Shown here piece after piece: positions 50,311-58,559 of a stretch of DNA of 64,000 nt. The position numbers were made by a program, and so were the translations under genes. The notes below the pieces were generated by a model, which was not told the DNA's origin, ran no database searches, and saw nothing but the letters and a program-made list of their open reading frames with translations. Origin of the DNA: Candidatus Stoquefichus sp. SB1. Lineage in GTDB: Bacteria; Bacillota_I; Bacilli_A; Erysipelotrichales; Coprobacillaceae. Positions within the stretch are counted from its first letter, which is position 1, and every line of letters starts with the position of its first letter. Location: positions 62,001 to 126,000 of the forward strand of contig NZ_LN852694.1 in NCBI RefSeq assembly GCF_001244545.1, in the 5' to 3' direction.

Positions 50311-51906
50311 ATGATATCAACACAAAATGTAACATTAAGATATGGTGATAGAGCTTTATTTGAAAATGTTTCTATACAGTTTACAGAAGGAAACTGTTAT
50401 GGAATCATAGGAGCCAATGGAGCTGGGAAATCAACCTTTTTAAAAATACTATCTGGTGAAATAGAACCAAATAAAGGGGAAGTTGTTGTCACACCGGGAC
50501 AAAGATTATCGGTTTTAAAACAGGACCATTTTGCTTATGATGAAATGGAAGTTTTAAAAACTGTTTTAATGGGAAATAAACGTCTTTATGAAATTATGGT
50601 AAGAAAAGAAGAACTTTATAGCAAACCTGATTTTAATGATGAAGATGGGATTGAATTGGCTGAATTAGAAGGTGAATTCATGGAAATGGATGGCTGGAAT
50701 GCGGAAACTGATGCTGAGATATTATTGAATGGATTAGGAGTAACTGGGGAATTTCATCATGTTTTGATGAAAGAACTTGGTGATCAACAAAAAGTGAAAG
50801 TTTTATTGGCACAGGCATTATTTGGTAATCCTGATATTCTTTTATTAGATGAACCTACAAACCATTTAGATATAAAGAGTATTAATTGGCTGGAAAATTT
50901 CTTACTTAATTTTCCTAATACTGTGATTGTTGTTTCACATGACCGACATTTTTTAAATAAAGTATGTACCCATATTGCAGATATTGATTTTAGTAAGATT
51001 CAATTGTATGTAGGAAATTATGATTTCTGGTATGAATATTCACAAATGATGGTAAAACAAGCTAAAGATATCAATAAAAAAGCAGAAGCTAAGAAAAAAG
51101 AATTAGAAGAATTTATTGCACGTTTTAGTGCGAATGCTTCTAAGGCAAAACAAGCGACTTCTCGTAAGAAATTATTAGATAATTTAGAGATGGTAGATAT
51201 TAAACCATCACTAAGAAGATATCCTTTTATTGGTTTTACTCCAGATCGTGAAGTTGGGAATATTGTTTTAAATGTTGAAGATTTATCTTATGAAGTCAAT
51301 GGTGAAAAGATATTAAATCATATTTCTTTTTCTGTAAATCCAAAAGATAAGATTGCTTTTGTTGGTGAACATGAATTAGCAGTCACATCGTTCTTTAAAA
51401 TTATTACTGGTGAAATTAAAGATTATGAAGGAACATTCCAATGGGGAGTCACAACATCACAATCTTATTTTCCTAAAGATAATAATGAATATTTTGAAAA
51501 TTGTGATTTAACATTGGTTGATTGGTTACGTCAGTTTACAGATGAAGATGTCTATGATCAAGATTTAAGAGGTTGGCTAGGAAGAGTACTATTTTCTGGT
51601 GAAGAAGCACTTAAAAAAGCAAATGTTTTATCTGGAGGAGAAAAAGTAAGATGTATGTTGGCTAAAATGATGATGGCAAATTGTAACGTTTTGATTTTAG
51701 ATGAACCGACAAACCATCTTGATTTAGAGTCTATTCAAGCTTTAAATGAGGGACTTATGCGTTTTAAAGAGAATATTTTATTTTCATCACATGACCATCA
51801 GTTTGTACAGACTGTTGCAAATCGTGTTATTGAATTTAATGAAAAAGGTTGCTTAGATCGTTTATCAACATATGATGAGTATTTAGAATATAAAGAAAAT
51901 ATGTAA
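50311..51906 (+). CDS. ABC-F family ATPase (YbiT/YkpA-like)
   Basis: A 531-residue protein with two nucleotide-binding domains and no membrane segment, acting on the ribosome. The first domain has Walker A GANGAGKST and Walker B LLLDEPTNHLD, with an atypical signature ELGDQQK. The linker (KKAEAKKKELEEFIARFSAN) is the ribosome-contacting coiled arm. The second domain has a good signature LSGGEK and Walker B, but its Walker A reads GEHELAVTSFF and lacks the Lys. This is the YbiT/YkpA pattern. It may ease stalled translation. The ATG at 50311 follows GAGGAG. Confidence 0.9.
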   Translation: MISTQNVTLRYGDRALFENVSIQFTEGNCYGIIGANGAGKSTFLKILSGEIEPNKGEVVVTPGQRLSVLKQDHFAYDEMEVLKTVLMGNKRLYEIMVRKEELYSKPDFNDEDGIELAELEGEFMEMDGWNAETDAEILLNGLGVTGEFHHVLMKELGDQQKVKVLLAQALFGNPDILLLDEPTNHLDIKSINWLENFLLNFPNTVIVVSHDRHFLNKVCTHIADIDFSKIQLYVGNYDFWYEYSQMMVKQAKDINKKAEAKKKELEEFIARFSANASKAKQATSRKKLLDNLEMVDIKPSLRRYPFIGFTPDREVGNIVLNVEDLSYEVNGEKILNHISFSVNPKDKIAFVGEHELAVTSFFKIITGEIKDYEGTFQWGVTTSQSYFPKDNNEYFENCDLTLVDWLRQFTDEDVYDQDLRGWLGRVLFSGEEALKKANVLSGGEKVRCMLAKMMMANCNVLILDEPTNHLDLESIQALNEGLMRFKENILFSSHDHQFVQTVANRVIEFNEKGCLDRLSTYDEYLEYKENM

Positions 51907-51916
51907 TTGATTAAAG

Positions 51917-51946
51917 GAAGTTTTCATTTAAATGAAGACTTCTTTT
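51917..51946 (+). terminator. Terminator after the ABC-F gene
   Basis: GGAAGTTTTCATT pairs with AATGAAGACTTC, then TTTTT. Confidence 0.85.
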
Positions 51947-52060
51947 TGTTATGGAAGATGTCTAATTGAAAAAATGTATTTAATAATGAAATTTATAAAA
52001 AATAAAATTTATGCAATAATTGATGTTATGATTGTATTAATAAGGTGAAAGGGGAGACAT

Positions 52061-52591
52061 ATGCATATGAATAATCGAGAAATTGATCAATTAATTTTAA
52101 ACATTCCCCAAATTGATAATGCTTTTCATGAATTATATGAGAAAACACGAACGCTTGTTTTTGCATATATTATGAGCATTATCAAAAACTATGATGATAG
52201 CAGTGATATTATGCAGGAGACTTATATAAAAATATATCTGGCAAGTTCTTCTTATCATTCTATGAAAAAGCCACTTGCATGGATATTTACAATTGCTAGA
52301 AATGAATGTTATCTGCATTTACGAAGAAGAAAAATGAATCAGGAATATGATGATAATATGTCTTTGCCTCAAGTGAATAATTGGGAAACACAAATGATAT
52401 TAGAACAATTATTTCAAGCTCTTAATGATAAAGAAAGAGAAATTATTATTATGCATTCATTATGGGGCTTTAAGCATTATGAAATTGCAACATTATTAGA
52501 TATTCCATTAGCAACTTCACTATCTTGCTATCGACGAGGAATGAAAAAAATGAAAGAAATAGGAGGTAGAGTGGATGAAAGATTTAAATGA
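52061..52591 (+). CDS. ECF-type RNA polymerase sigma factor
   Basis: A 176-residue sigma-70 group 4 factor. Region 2 spans about 20-90 (YIMSIIKNYDDSSDIMQETYIKIY, KPLAWIFTIARNECYLHLRR; each shown in part). Region 4 spans about 115-170 (LNDKEREIIIMHSLWGFKHYEIA, LATSLSCYRRGMKKM) and is the -35 recognition helix. GGGGAG precedes the ATG at 52061; an ATG two codons later is also possible. Its last 17 bases overlap the anti-sigma gene, a standard coupling in sigma/anti-sigma pairs. Confidence 0.9.
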   Translation: MHMNNREIDQLILNIPQIDNAFHELYEKTRTLVFAYIMSIIKNYDDSSDIMQETYIKIYLASSSYHSMKKPLAWIFTIARNECYLHLRRRKMNQEYDDNMSLPQVNNWETQMILEQLFQALNDKEREIIIMHSLWGFKHYEIATLLDIPLATSLSCYRRGMKKMKEIGGRVDERFK

Positions 52592-53945
52592 GGTTTTTCA
52601 GGAAATTACACCAGATTCTTATCAGTCAATCCAAACTCAATTACAAAATAGAAATGAAGAGATTGTTGTGGAACAACCCAAAAAGAAAAGAAAAATATAT
52701 TATGTATTACCAGTTATGATGATTGTTTTGATTGCAATATTGACAATCAGTCAAAAACCAAATCAAGTCATAGCCACTGTAGGATTTGATGTTAATCCAA
52801 GTATTGCTATAGATATTGATGATCAAAATAAAATTGTAAAAGTTCATCCATATAATCAAGATGGTCAAAAGATTATTGGAAGTATGAAATTAGAAGGCAA
52901 TGATATTGAATTAGCAACAAATGCATTAATTGGTTCTATGTTAAAACAAGGGTATATTAATGAATTAAAAAATTCTTTACTAATATCAGTGACGGGAGAT
53001 AATCAAGAAAAGAATGAACAATTGCGTATGATATTATCAATGCATATTGATGAATATTTAAAAGACAGTCAAATTCAAGGCTCTATTTTATCACAAACTG
53101 TTTCACAAAAAAAAGATATTGAAGCTTTAGCAAGTCAATATCAAATTTCTATTGGAAAAGCAGAAGTGATTCAAGAACTGATTCATAAGAATAACCGTTA
53201 TACTTTTGAGTCCTTAAAAGATTTATCAGTCAATGATTTAAATATTCTATTGCATAAAAATAGCATAGATATTCATACAACAGGAACACAAGCAAGTGAA
53301 AGTGGATATATTGGTAAAGAAAAAGCAATGGAAATTGCTGTGAATGATGCCAAAGTTTCACAACCAACAAATCAACATGTAGAATTGGATTATGATGATA
53401 ATGTCATGATTTATGAAGTGGAGTTTGTAAAAGGAGATATAAAATATGAGTATGATATTCAAGCAAGTCACGGGAAAATACTTAAGAAAGAAGTAGAGGA
53501 AAAAAAGAAAAATCATACCAATAATCAATCTTCATCACAAAAACAAATAACAGAAGCTAAGGCAAAAACAATAGCAATGAATCATGCAAGTGTTCAAAAT
53601 ATTACTCAATATGAATTCCATAAAGATGATGAAGATGGACAATTGGAATATGAAATGAAATTTGTTAGTGGTCAATATAAATATGAATATACGATTCGTG
53701 CTCATGATGGAAAAATATTGGATTATGAAAAAAAGGATATGGGTGAAATCAAGGTTACTCAAGAAGAGGCTAAAAATAAAGCCTTTCAACATGCAAATGT
53801 GAAAGCTACACAAGTTAAAAATTTAGAAGTCGAACTAGAAAAGAAATACTATGAAGTGAAATTTGAAGTTGGGCAATATGAATATGAGTATCATATTGAT
53901 AAAATCAATGGTCAAATATTGTTTCATGAAAAAGAAAGAGATTAA
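52575..53945 (+). CDS. RsgI-like membrane anti-sigma factor with PepSY domains
   Basis: A 456-residue single-pass protein. About 40 cytosolic residues would hold the sigma factor. A transmembrane helix lies at 41-59. An outside segment VIATVGFDVNPSIAIDID (65-82) has Asn74-Pro75, the site at which RsgI-type anti-sigma proteins are reported to self-cleave. Three PepSY-like units follow (about 245-305, 325-385 and 390-455; EYEYDIQASHGKIL, EYTIRAHDGKIL, EYHIDKINGQILF). They probably sense an extracellular signal. AGGAGGT lies 7 bases before the ATG. It overlaps the ECF gene by 17 bases. Confidence 0.85.
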   Translation: MKDLNEVFQEITPDSYQSIQTQLQNRNEEIVVEQPKKKRKIYYVLPVMMIVLIAILTISQKPNQVIATVGFDVNPSIAIDIDDQNKIVKVHPYNQDGQKIIGSMKLEGNDIELATNALIGSMLKQGYINELKNSLLISVTGDNQEKNEQLRMILSMHIDEYLKDSQIQGSILSQTVSQKKDIEALASQYQISIGKAEVIQELIHKNNRYTFESLKDLSVNDLNILLHKNSIDIHTTGTQASESGYIGKEKAMEIAVNDAKVSQPTNQHVELDYDDNVMIYEVEFVKGDIKYEYDIQASHGKILKKEVEEKKKNHTNNQSSSQKQITEAKAKTIAMNHASVQNITQYEFHKDDEDGQLEYEMKFVSGQYKYEYTIRAHDGKILDYEKKDMGEIKVTQEEAKNKAFQHANVKATQVKNLEVELEKKYYEVKFEVGQYEYEYHIDKINGQILFHEKERD

Positions 53946-53960
53946 AATTGTTTTGAGTAA

Positions 53961-54002
53961 AAAAGAGATTTTCGGTCATAATAGACATCAAAATCTCTTT
54001 TT
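53961..54002 (+). terminator. Terminator of the sigma/anti-sigma operon
   Basis: AAAAGAGATTTT at 53961-53972 pairs with AAAATCTCTTTT at 53990-54001. Confidence 0.8.
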
Positions 54003-54212
54003 CATATGCACTGATTCGTTATCCGCTTATATATCATTTTAATAAGTGTTGTCTCTATAATATATCATATATTCTTAATGATGTTATCTGTCTATATCCT
54101 TTAATTTTGGTTAAAATAAATAAGACCACTAGAGAAATGAAAGCTAAGAAAATTGTTTCTAAAATCATTTGTATAACCATATATAATATGGTGGTATATT
54201 TATTTTTTATAC

Positions 54213-54232
54213 AAAAAAAGGCTTTCGCCTTT
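54213..54232 (-). terminator. Terminator of the flavin reductase-like gene
   Basis: On the minus strand AAAGGC-GAAA-GCCTTT is followed by TTTT. The gene's stop codon is part of the stem. Confidence 0.8.
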
Positions 54233-54734
54233 AAATGTTCTGATAGATACTTTTTATTTTAGCAATATACATGATATGATAATCATGCTCTGGGTAACAT
54301 TTTTCATCTAATGTTTGGTCTAAGAAACACTCCGGTTTAATCGTATCTTCATAAATCTTTTCAACAATGAATACAAGTTTTGCTTCTTCAAAAGTAGGAA
54401 CACCTTCTAAAAAAGTTGGATGAAAATGCACATCTGTTATTTTATCAGTATCACGTCCAGAAACTGTTCCAAGAATACTCAATTCTTTTTTATATCCATC
54501 AAAAAAAGATAGTGAGAAACAACTTTCCTGATCTACAAATTCTTTTGTATAACGTTGTGGACGAATATAAGCAGTGACAACATTTTCATTCCACAGTACA
54601 CCAATACCACCCCAAGAAGCGGTCATTGTATTGATTTTTTGCTGGTTACCAGCAGTAATTAACATCCAATCCTTACCTATTGCAGTCAATGGATTCATAT
54701 CTAAATCCTGAATATTTATTTTTTGAAATGCCAT
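54231..54734 (-). CDS. Flavin reductase-like (FMN-binding split barrel) protein
   Basis: A 167-residue protein of the flavin-reductase-like fold. The segment GKDWMLITAGNQQKINTMTASWGGIG near residue 20 is the FMN-binding start, followed by VTAYIRPQRYT and CFSLSFFDG. It resembles the small flavoproteins of anaerobes that may reduce free flavin or iron. Third of three tandem ATGs (54734) is chosen, since GGAGG at 54742-54746 is 7 bases upstream. It is transcribed alone. Confidence 0.82.
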   Translation of the reverse strand: MAFQKINIQDLDMNPLTAIGKDWMLITAGNQQKINTMTASWGGIGVLWNENVVTAYIRPQRYTKEFVDQESCFSLSFFDGYKKELSILGTVSGRDTDKITDVHFHPTFLEGVPTFEEAKLVFIVEKIYEDTIKPECFLDQTLDEKCYPEHDYHIMYIAKIKSIYQNI

Positions 54735-54804
54735 CATCATTCCTCCTTTATATGATATTATATCACATGAAATACGAAAATAGTAAAAAACAAAATGAAA
54801 GCAG

Positions 54805-55734
54805 GTGATTCACATCAAAAAAATCTTAAAAATTGTGATTGTTTTTATATTGGTTCTCATATTAATGATAAGTTGTTTATCATTATATATTGGAAATTAT
54901 TTGTATGATTATACTTTAAATCCCTATTCTAAACATAATATTTCTGAAAAAATAGAAACAAACAAAACGGTGGAAGAAGCATCTCGTCAGTGGTTAAGTG
55001 ATAATGGTGTGAATGTTTCATTAGAAAATGAAGAACATATGAATTTATATGGGTGTTATATTGATCAGGGAAGTTCAACTTATGTAATTATGGTACATGG
55101 TTATCGAGGTGATGGAGCAAGTATTATTTCACCTATTAAAAACTTTAAGAAACAGGGCTATAATCTTTTGATTCCTGATTTAAGAGGACATGGATTTAGT
55201 GATGGTGATTATATAGGGATGGGCTGGGATGATCGTTTGGATATTATTCAATGGATTGATTATCTTATCCAAAAGGATCAAAATGCCTCTATTATTTTAT
55301 ATGGAGTATCAATGGGTGGAGCTACTGTTATGAATGTCGCTGGAGAAAAAATTCCTAAACAAGTCAAAGCAATTATAGAAGATTGTGGTTATACAAGTGT
55401 CTGGGATGTCTTTAAAACACATATTAATATGAATGAAGTAGAAAGTGAGATTGCTTTGCATATGGCTAGTTTTGTGACAAAAATGCGTGCTGGATATTAT
55501 CTTGAAGATGTAAAACCAATTGAACAAGTGAAAAAAAGTCAAACACCTATTTTATTTATTCATGGCAATCAGGATAATTTTGTTCCTTTTTCTATGCTTG
55601 ATGAACTGTATCAGGCAGCAAATTGTCAAAAAGAAAAATTGGTGGTTGAAGGAGCAGGGCATGCCAATAGTTGTTCAGTAGGTGAAGATATTTATTATCA
55701 GACAATTTATCGATTTATTGAAAATTATCAATGA
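54805..55734 (+). CDS. Membrane-anchored alpha/beta hydrolase
   Basis: A 309-residue outward-facing hydrolase with an N-terminal transmembrane helix (about residues 5-30). The oxyanion motif is VHGYRG; the nucleophile is Ser169 in GVSMGG, with Asp257 (GNQDNFVPF) and His286 (AGHANS). This is the BAAT/acyl-like family of surface hydrolases. The start is odd: GTG 54805 lies inside the AGGTG ribosome site, and the expected ATG position six bases later reads ATC. Substrate unknown. Confidence 0.82.
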   Translation: MIHIKKILKIVIVFILVLILMISCLSLYIGNYLYDYTLNPYSKHNISEKIETNKTVEEASRQWLSDNGVNVSLENEEHMNLYGCYIDQGSSTYVIMVHGYRGDGASIISPIKNFKKQGYNLLIPDLRGHGFSDGDYIGMGWDDRLDIIQWIDYLIQKDQNASIILYGVSMGGATVMNVAGEKIPKQVKAIIEDCGYTSVWDVFKTHINMNEVESEIALHMASFVTKMRAGYYLEDVKPIEQVKKSQTPILFIHGNQDNFVPFSMLDELYQAANCQKEKLVVEGAGHANSCSVGEDIYYQTIYRFIENYQ

Positions 55735-55738
55735 AAAA

Positions 55739-55772
55739 ACATGAACTAAAACAAATTTGTTTTAGTTCATGT
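55739..55772 (-). terminator. 34-base perfect palindrome, terminator for the small minus-strand gene
   Basis: Bases 55739-55772 form one perfect palindrome around AAATTT, so the hairpin can form on either strand. A T run of six follows on the minus strand only, so it ends the small gene at 55793. The plus-strand hydrolase may also stop here. Confidence 0.75.
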
Positions 55773-55792
55773 AATGATTGGTTATAGATAAT

Positions 55793-55981
55793 CTAGGCTA
55801 CATTTTTTTGAATCTCATTTTTAAGCTCATACAGTAAATGTCTCACTTCTTCTAAGTTGTCAATAACTGATGAAATTTGTTGCTTTTGCTGAAATGATAA
55901 ATCATCGTTATTAAATTTAACTAAAGTCAAAAGTGTCTCATATAATAAATCATTTGCTTTATCTACGCTGTTATTATTCAT
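55793..55981 (-). CDS. Small coiled helical protein
   Basis: A 62-residue, acidic, alpha-helical protein with a heptad-like C-terminal half (NLEEVRHLLYELKNEIQKN). No family is recognised and no membrane segment is seen. A ribosome site is present upstream (GAGGT on the minus strand) and a strong terminator follows, so it looks like a genuine single gene. It may pair with a partner by coiled-coil contact. Confidence 0.6.
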   Translation of the reverse strand: MNNNSVDKANDLLYETLLTLVKFNNDDLSFQQKQQISSVIDNLEEVRHLLYELKNEIQKNVA

Positions 55982-56012
55982 TTTGTTTATACCTCGTTTC
56001 TTTATATCTGAA

Positions 56013-56465
56013 TTATACTATAAAATGACAACAAAGAATTATAAAGACAATCAAGATGTAGCTATAATTCCAAACTTTTTTTAAAAATAAAACAAAAATA
56101 AAACCAAAACATTGAATTGCTATGTTTATACATAAGACACCAAATGGGATTTGTCGAAAAAAGTAGAAAAATAAGATAAAATGTAAAAAAATGAAAAAAA
56201 CTATATATTTTAAGAATTGTTTGAAAAGAAGTTTCAAACAGTCTATACGATTAAGACGAATGCGAATAAAAGTATAAAGAATAATATATTGATAAACGAT
56301 CTGATAAAAATATGTACACCAAAAAATTTGGATAGCTATAAATATAAAATAACGAAAATCAATTATTGGATAATGTAAAAGAATAGCTGGTAACATAGTT
56401 TTATAAAGCGAATATAAATATCCAAATAATAATGTATAAACAAGACTTGTTTTAATCCATTTCAT
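56013..56465 (-). CDS. Membrane protein of the ABC exporter operon
   Basis: A 150-residue protein with about four transmembrane helices (starting near residues 7, 30, 75 and 120). It is the last gene of the exporter operon and overlaps the ATPase gene by 14 bases if the ATG at 56465 is used, or 32 bases with the ATG at 56483; no clear ribosome site helps decide. It is likely a third membrane subunit of the transporter. Family unknown. Confidence 0.6.
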   Translation of the reverse strand: MKWIKTSLVYTLLFGYLYSLYKTMLPAILLHYPIIDFRYFIFIAIQIFWCTYFYQIVYQYIILYTFIRIRLNRIDCLKLLFKQFLKYIVFFIFLHFILFFYFFRQIPFGVLCINIAIQCFGFIFVLFLKKVWNYSYILIVFIILCCHFIV

Positions 56466-57060
56466 CTTGTTTGAATTGACCATTTTCTAAATGATATATA
56501 TGTGTATAATGAATTTCTTTGAGATAGTCATGTGCTGCAATAACAATTGTTTTTCCTTGGGCATTGAATTCATTTATTGTTTGACAAAATGTTTGAATGG
56601 ATTCAGCATCCAGTCCTCTGGTTGGTTCATCTAATAAAATAAGATTCTGATCTTCCATAATCGCTTGAATAATACCAGCTTTCTGACGCATCCCTAGAGA
56701 ATAATTTTTTAATTTTATTCGACTTTGATAATCTAATTGAAATAATTGGCAAAGTTGTTCTATTTTTTGAGGATCATGATTGTGATTTAAGGAAGCTAAG
56801 AATTTTAAGTTAAATGCAAGTGTTTCATTTTCAAGAAAACCAGGATTTTCAATCAATGCACCAATATGTATATCAGAAGATATTTGAATTGTTCCTGAAT
56901 CAGGTTTTAATATATCACAAATCAACTTAAATAAAGTTGATTTACCAGAACCATTAATACCATGGATATAAACCAATTGACCTGTTTGAATTTTTAAATT
57001 TAAATGATCTAAAACGAGATGATGATGAAAAGATTTTGATAAATCATGTATTTCTAACAT
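56452..57060 (-). CDS. ABC exporter ATP-binding protein
   Basis: A 202-residue ATPase. Walker A GINGSGKST at 34-42, signature YSLGMRQK at 120-127, Walker B LILLDEP at 140-146 and the H-loop His (AAHD). It is of the short type that serves ABC-2-like exporters for peptides, lantibiotics or lipids. The signature SLGMRQ replaces LSGGQ, common in this subgroup. It is third in an operon of membrane proteins and overlaps the next gene. Confidence 0.92.
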   Translation of the reverse strand: MLEIHDLSKSFHHHLVLDHLNLKIQTGQLVYIHGINGSGKSTLFKLICDILKPDSGTIQISSDIHIGALIENPGFLENETLAFNLKFLASLNHNHDPQKIEQLCQLFQLDYQSRIKLKNYSLGMRQKAGIIQAIMEDQNLILLDEPTRGLDAESIQTFCQTINEFNAQGKTIVIAAHDYLKEIHYTHIYHLENGQFKQDEMD

Positions 57061-57071
57061 AGTAAACTCCT

Positions 57072-57569
57072 TTATGATAAATTAATAAATAAAATATGAA
57101 ATAAAAAATTAACAAAAATAGGTAATGCTAAATAAATAAAATTTTTCTTTTGACCAATCTGTAAATAAATAATCGTTGTTTCTATACCCATGATAATAAA
57201 ATTATAAATCATAAAAACAACAGTGATTTGAAAAGATTCACTAGGAATTGCTCCAAAAAAGAAAGCATAACTTATATAAATGATAAGTGTATATAGTGCT
57301 CCTAATAGAAACAATGCTACATATGTCCATATATAAACTGCTTTTTCTCCAAGACGAATGACCATTGGTTGAAAGAAAACATTGAGTCGATAAGCAAACT
57401 GATAAGTCATTAAAAGAAAAATGTTATTCATATAAACAGTTAAATAATGAGAGTAAATTAAACATATTGTATAAGTGTTTTGACCACATAAAGTGGGGGA
57501 TGCAATAAGCATAATCATTAATAATAAAAGTATTCGTTTATCTAATAGTTGATAGAGTTTTTTAATCAT
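57072..57569 (-). CDS. ABC exporter membrane subunit, small
   Basis: A 165-residue protein with about five hydrophobic helices and a basic first few residues (KKLYQLLDKR). Its start overlaps the end of the larger permease gene by 8 bases, and the ATPase starts 11 bases after its stop. It should form the membrane part of the transporter with the 58404 product. No family name is assigned. Confidence 0.65.
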   Translation of the reverse strand: MIKKLYQLLDKRILLLLMIMLIASPTLCGQNTYTICLIYSHYLTVYMNNIFLLMTYQFAYRLNVFFQPMVIRLGEKAVYIWTYVALFLLGALYTLIIYISYAFFFGAIPSESFQITVVFMIYNFIIMGIETTIIYLQIGQKKNFIYLALPIFVNFLFHILFINLS

Positions 57570-58404
57570 ATTGTTCTCTCCGTTTTTTTAATATTTGAAA
57601 ACATCCAAAAGAGAAACCACTATAAATGCCAGCACTCACAAGATAGAGAGTAAGATGTGAAAAACCAAATGGATTGGCTCGTACATTTTCCATACCAATC
57701 GCAACAAGATTATTAATTTGTAAAATAAATGCCAGATCAGGATTAGGTAAGTAACCTTGAATTAAAGCTGGAATCAGGACAAGTAGAATCCCAAAAATGA
57801 CACCAAAACAACGATAAATATATTTATTTGTAATAATGACTTGTAATGAAAATAAAAGACTAGAGACAATTCCGTAACCAATTGCTGTCAATACAGTAAA
57901 CAAGAAAAGACTTAGAATTTCATTTTGGCAAAAAAGTTGTGTTGTACAATAATAATTTTCAGGATATGTCATTGTATTGAATTGAATAGGTGCATAAAAG
58001 AAATGAATTGTTATTAAAATGAATATTTGAATAATGAAAACAGTCATTATAGAGATCATAATATTTTTGATAAAAATATTATGATAATAACTTCGTTTAG
58101 ATATACGAGCTTCAATCATATAGTCCGCATGATTTTGATGAATATTTAAAAAATCATAAGATATCAGATTCGGCATCAATAACATAAGTAATATAAATAA
58201 AAATGGATTAACGCCAACACAATAAAGATAATAAAAAAATTCTAAGCCAGCATTGGGATAGGTTTGACTATATTGATCATAAGAATAAATCGAATTATGA
58301 TAAACAGTTGATATACTCATTAAAATAAGTACAAGAATTCCCAATACCAATAATCCCTTTTCAATTGTGAGAAAAGGAGACCATAATTGCTTTGTTTGTT
58401 TCAT
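57562..58404 (-). CDS. ABC exporter membrane permease, large
   Basis: A 280-residue permease with about six or seven transmembrane helices and an external loop (YHNSIYSYDQYSQTYPN) near residue 31. It resembles ABC-2-type permeases. It leads the operon, after AAAGGAGG, and is divergent from the LytTR regulator gene. The intergenic -35 box TTGACA and a direct repeat beside it suggest activation by that regulator. Confidence 0.75.
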   Translation of the reverse strand: MKQTKQLWSPFLTIEKGLLVLGILVLILMSISTVYHNSIYSYDQYSQTYPNAGLEFFYYLYCVGVNPFLFILLMLLMPNLISYDFLNIHQNHADYMIEARISKRSYYHNIFIKNIMISIMTVFIIQIFILITIHFFYAPIQFNTMTYPENYYCTTQLFCQNEILSLFLFTVLTAIGYGIVSSLLFSLQVIITNKYIYRCFGVIFGILLVLIPALIQGYLPNPDLAFILQINNLVAIGMENVRANPFGFSHLTLYLVSAGIYSGFSFGCFQILKKRREQYD

Positions 58405-58431
58405 ATTTTCCTCCTTTAATTGATATATAAT

Positions 58432-58460
58432 CTTTTACAGATTAACAAAAAAAATGTCAA
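58432..58460 (-). promoter_or_regulatory. Promoter of the ABC exporter operon
   Basis: On the minus strand TTGACA at 58460-58455 is followed after 17 bases by TAAAAG, a weak -10. The weak -10 fits a promoter that needs an activator. Confidence 0.55.
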
Positions 58461-58471
58461 AAAAAGAAACG

Positions 58472-58508
58472 ATGGCGTAAAAAGTGCACAAAATGGCGTA
58501 AAAGTGAC
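58472..58508. promoter_or_regulatory. Direct repeat, candidate LytTR binding site
   Basis: ATGGCGTAAAAAGTGCAC begins at 58472 and ATGGCGTAAAAGTGAC at 58493. The copies are offset by 21 bases, two helical turns, as in AgrA/PlnC-type sites. They lie just upstream of the exporter -35 box. Confidence 0.7.
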
Positions 58509-58559
58509 ATTTTTTTGTCAGAATTTGTAGTAAAATATATCTGATTGAAAGGAGAGCAT

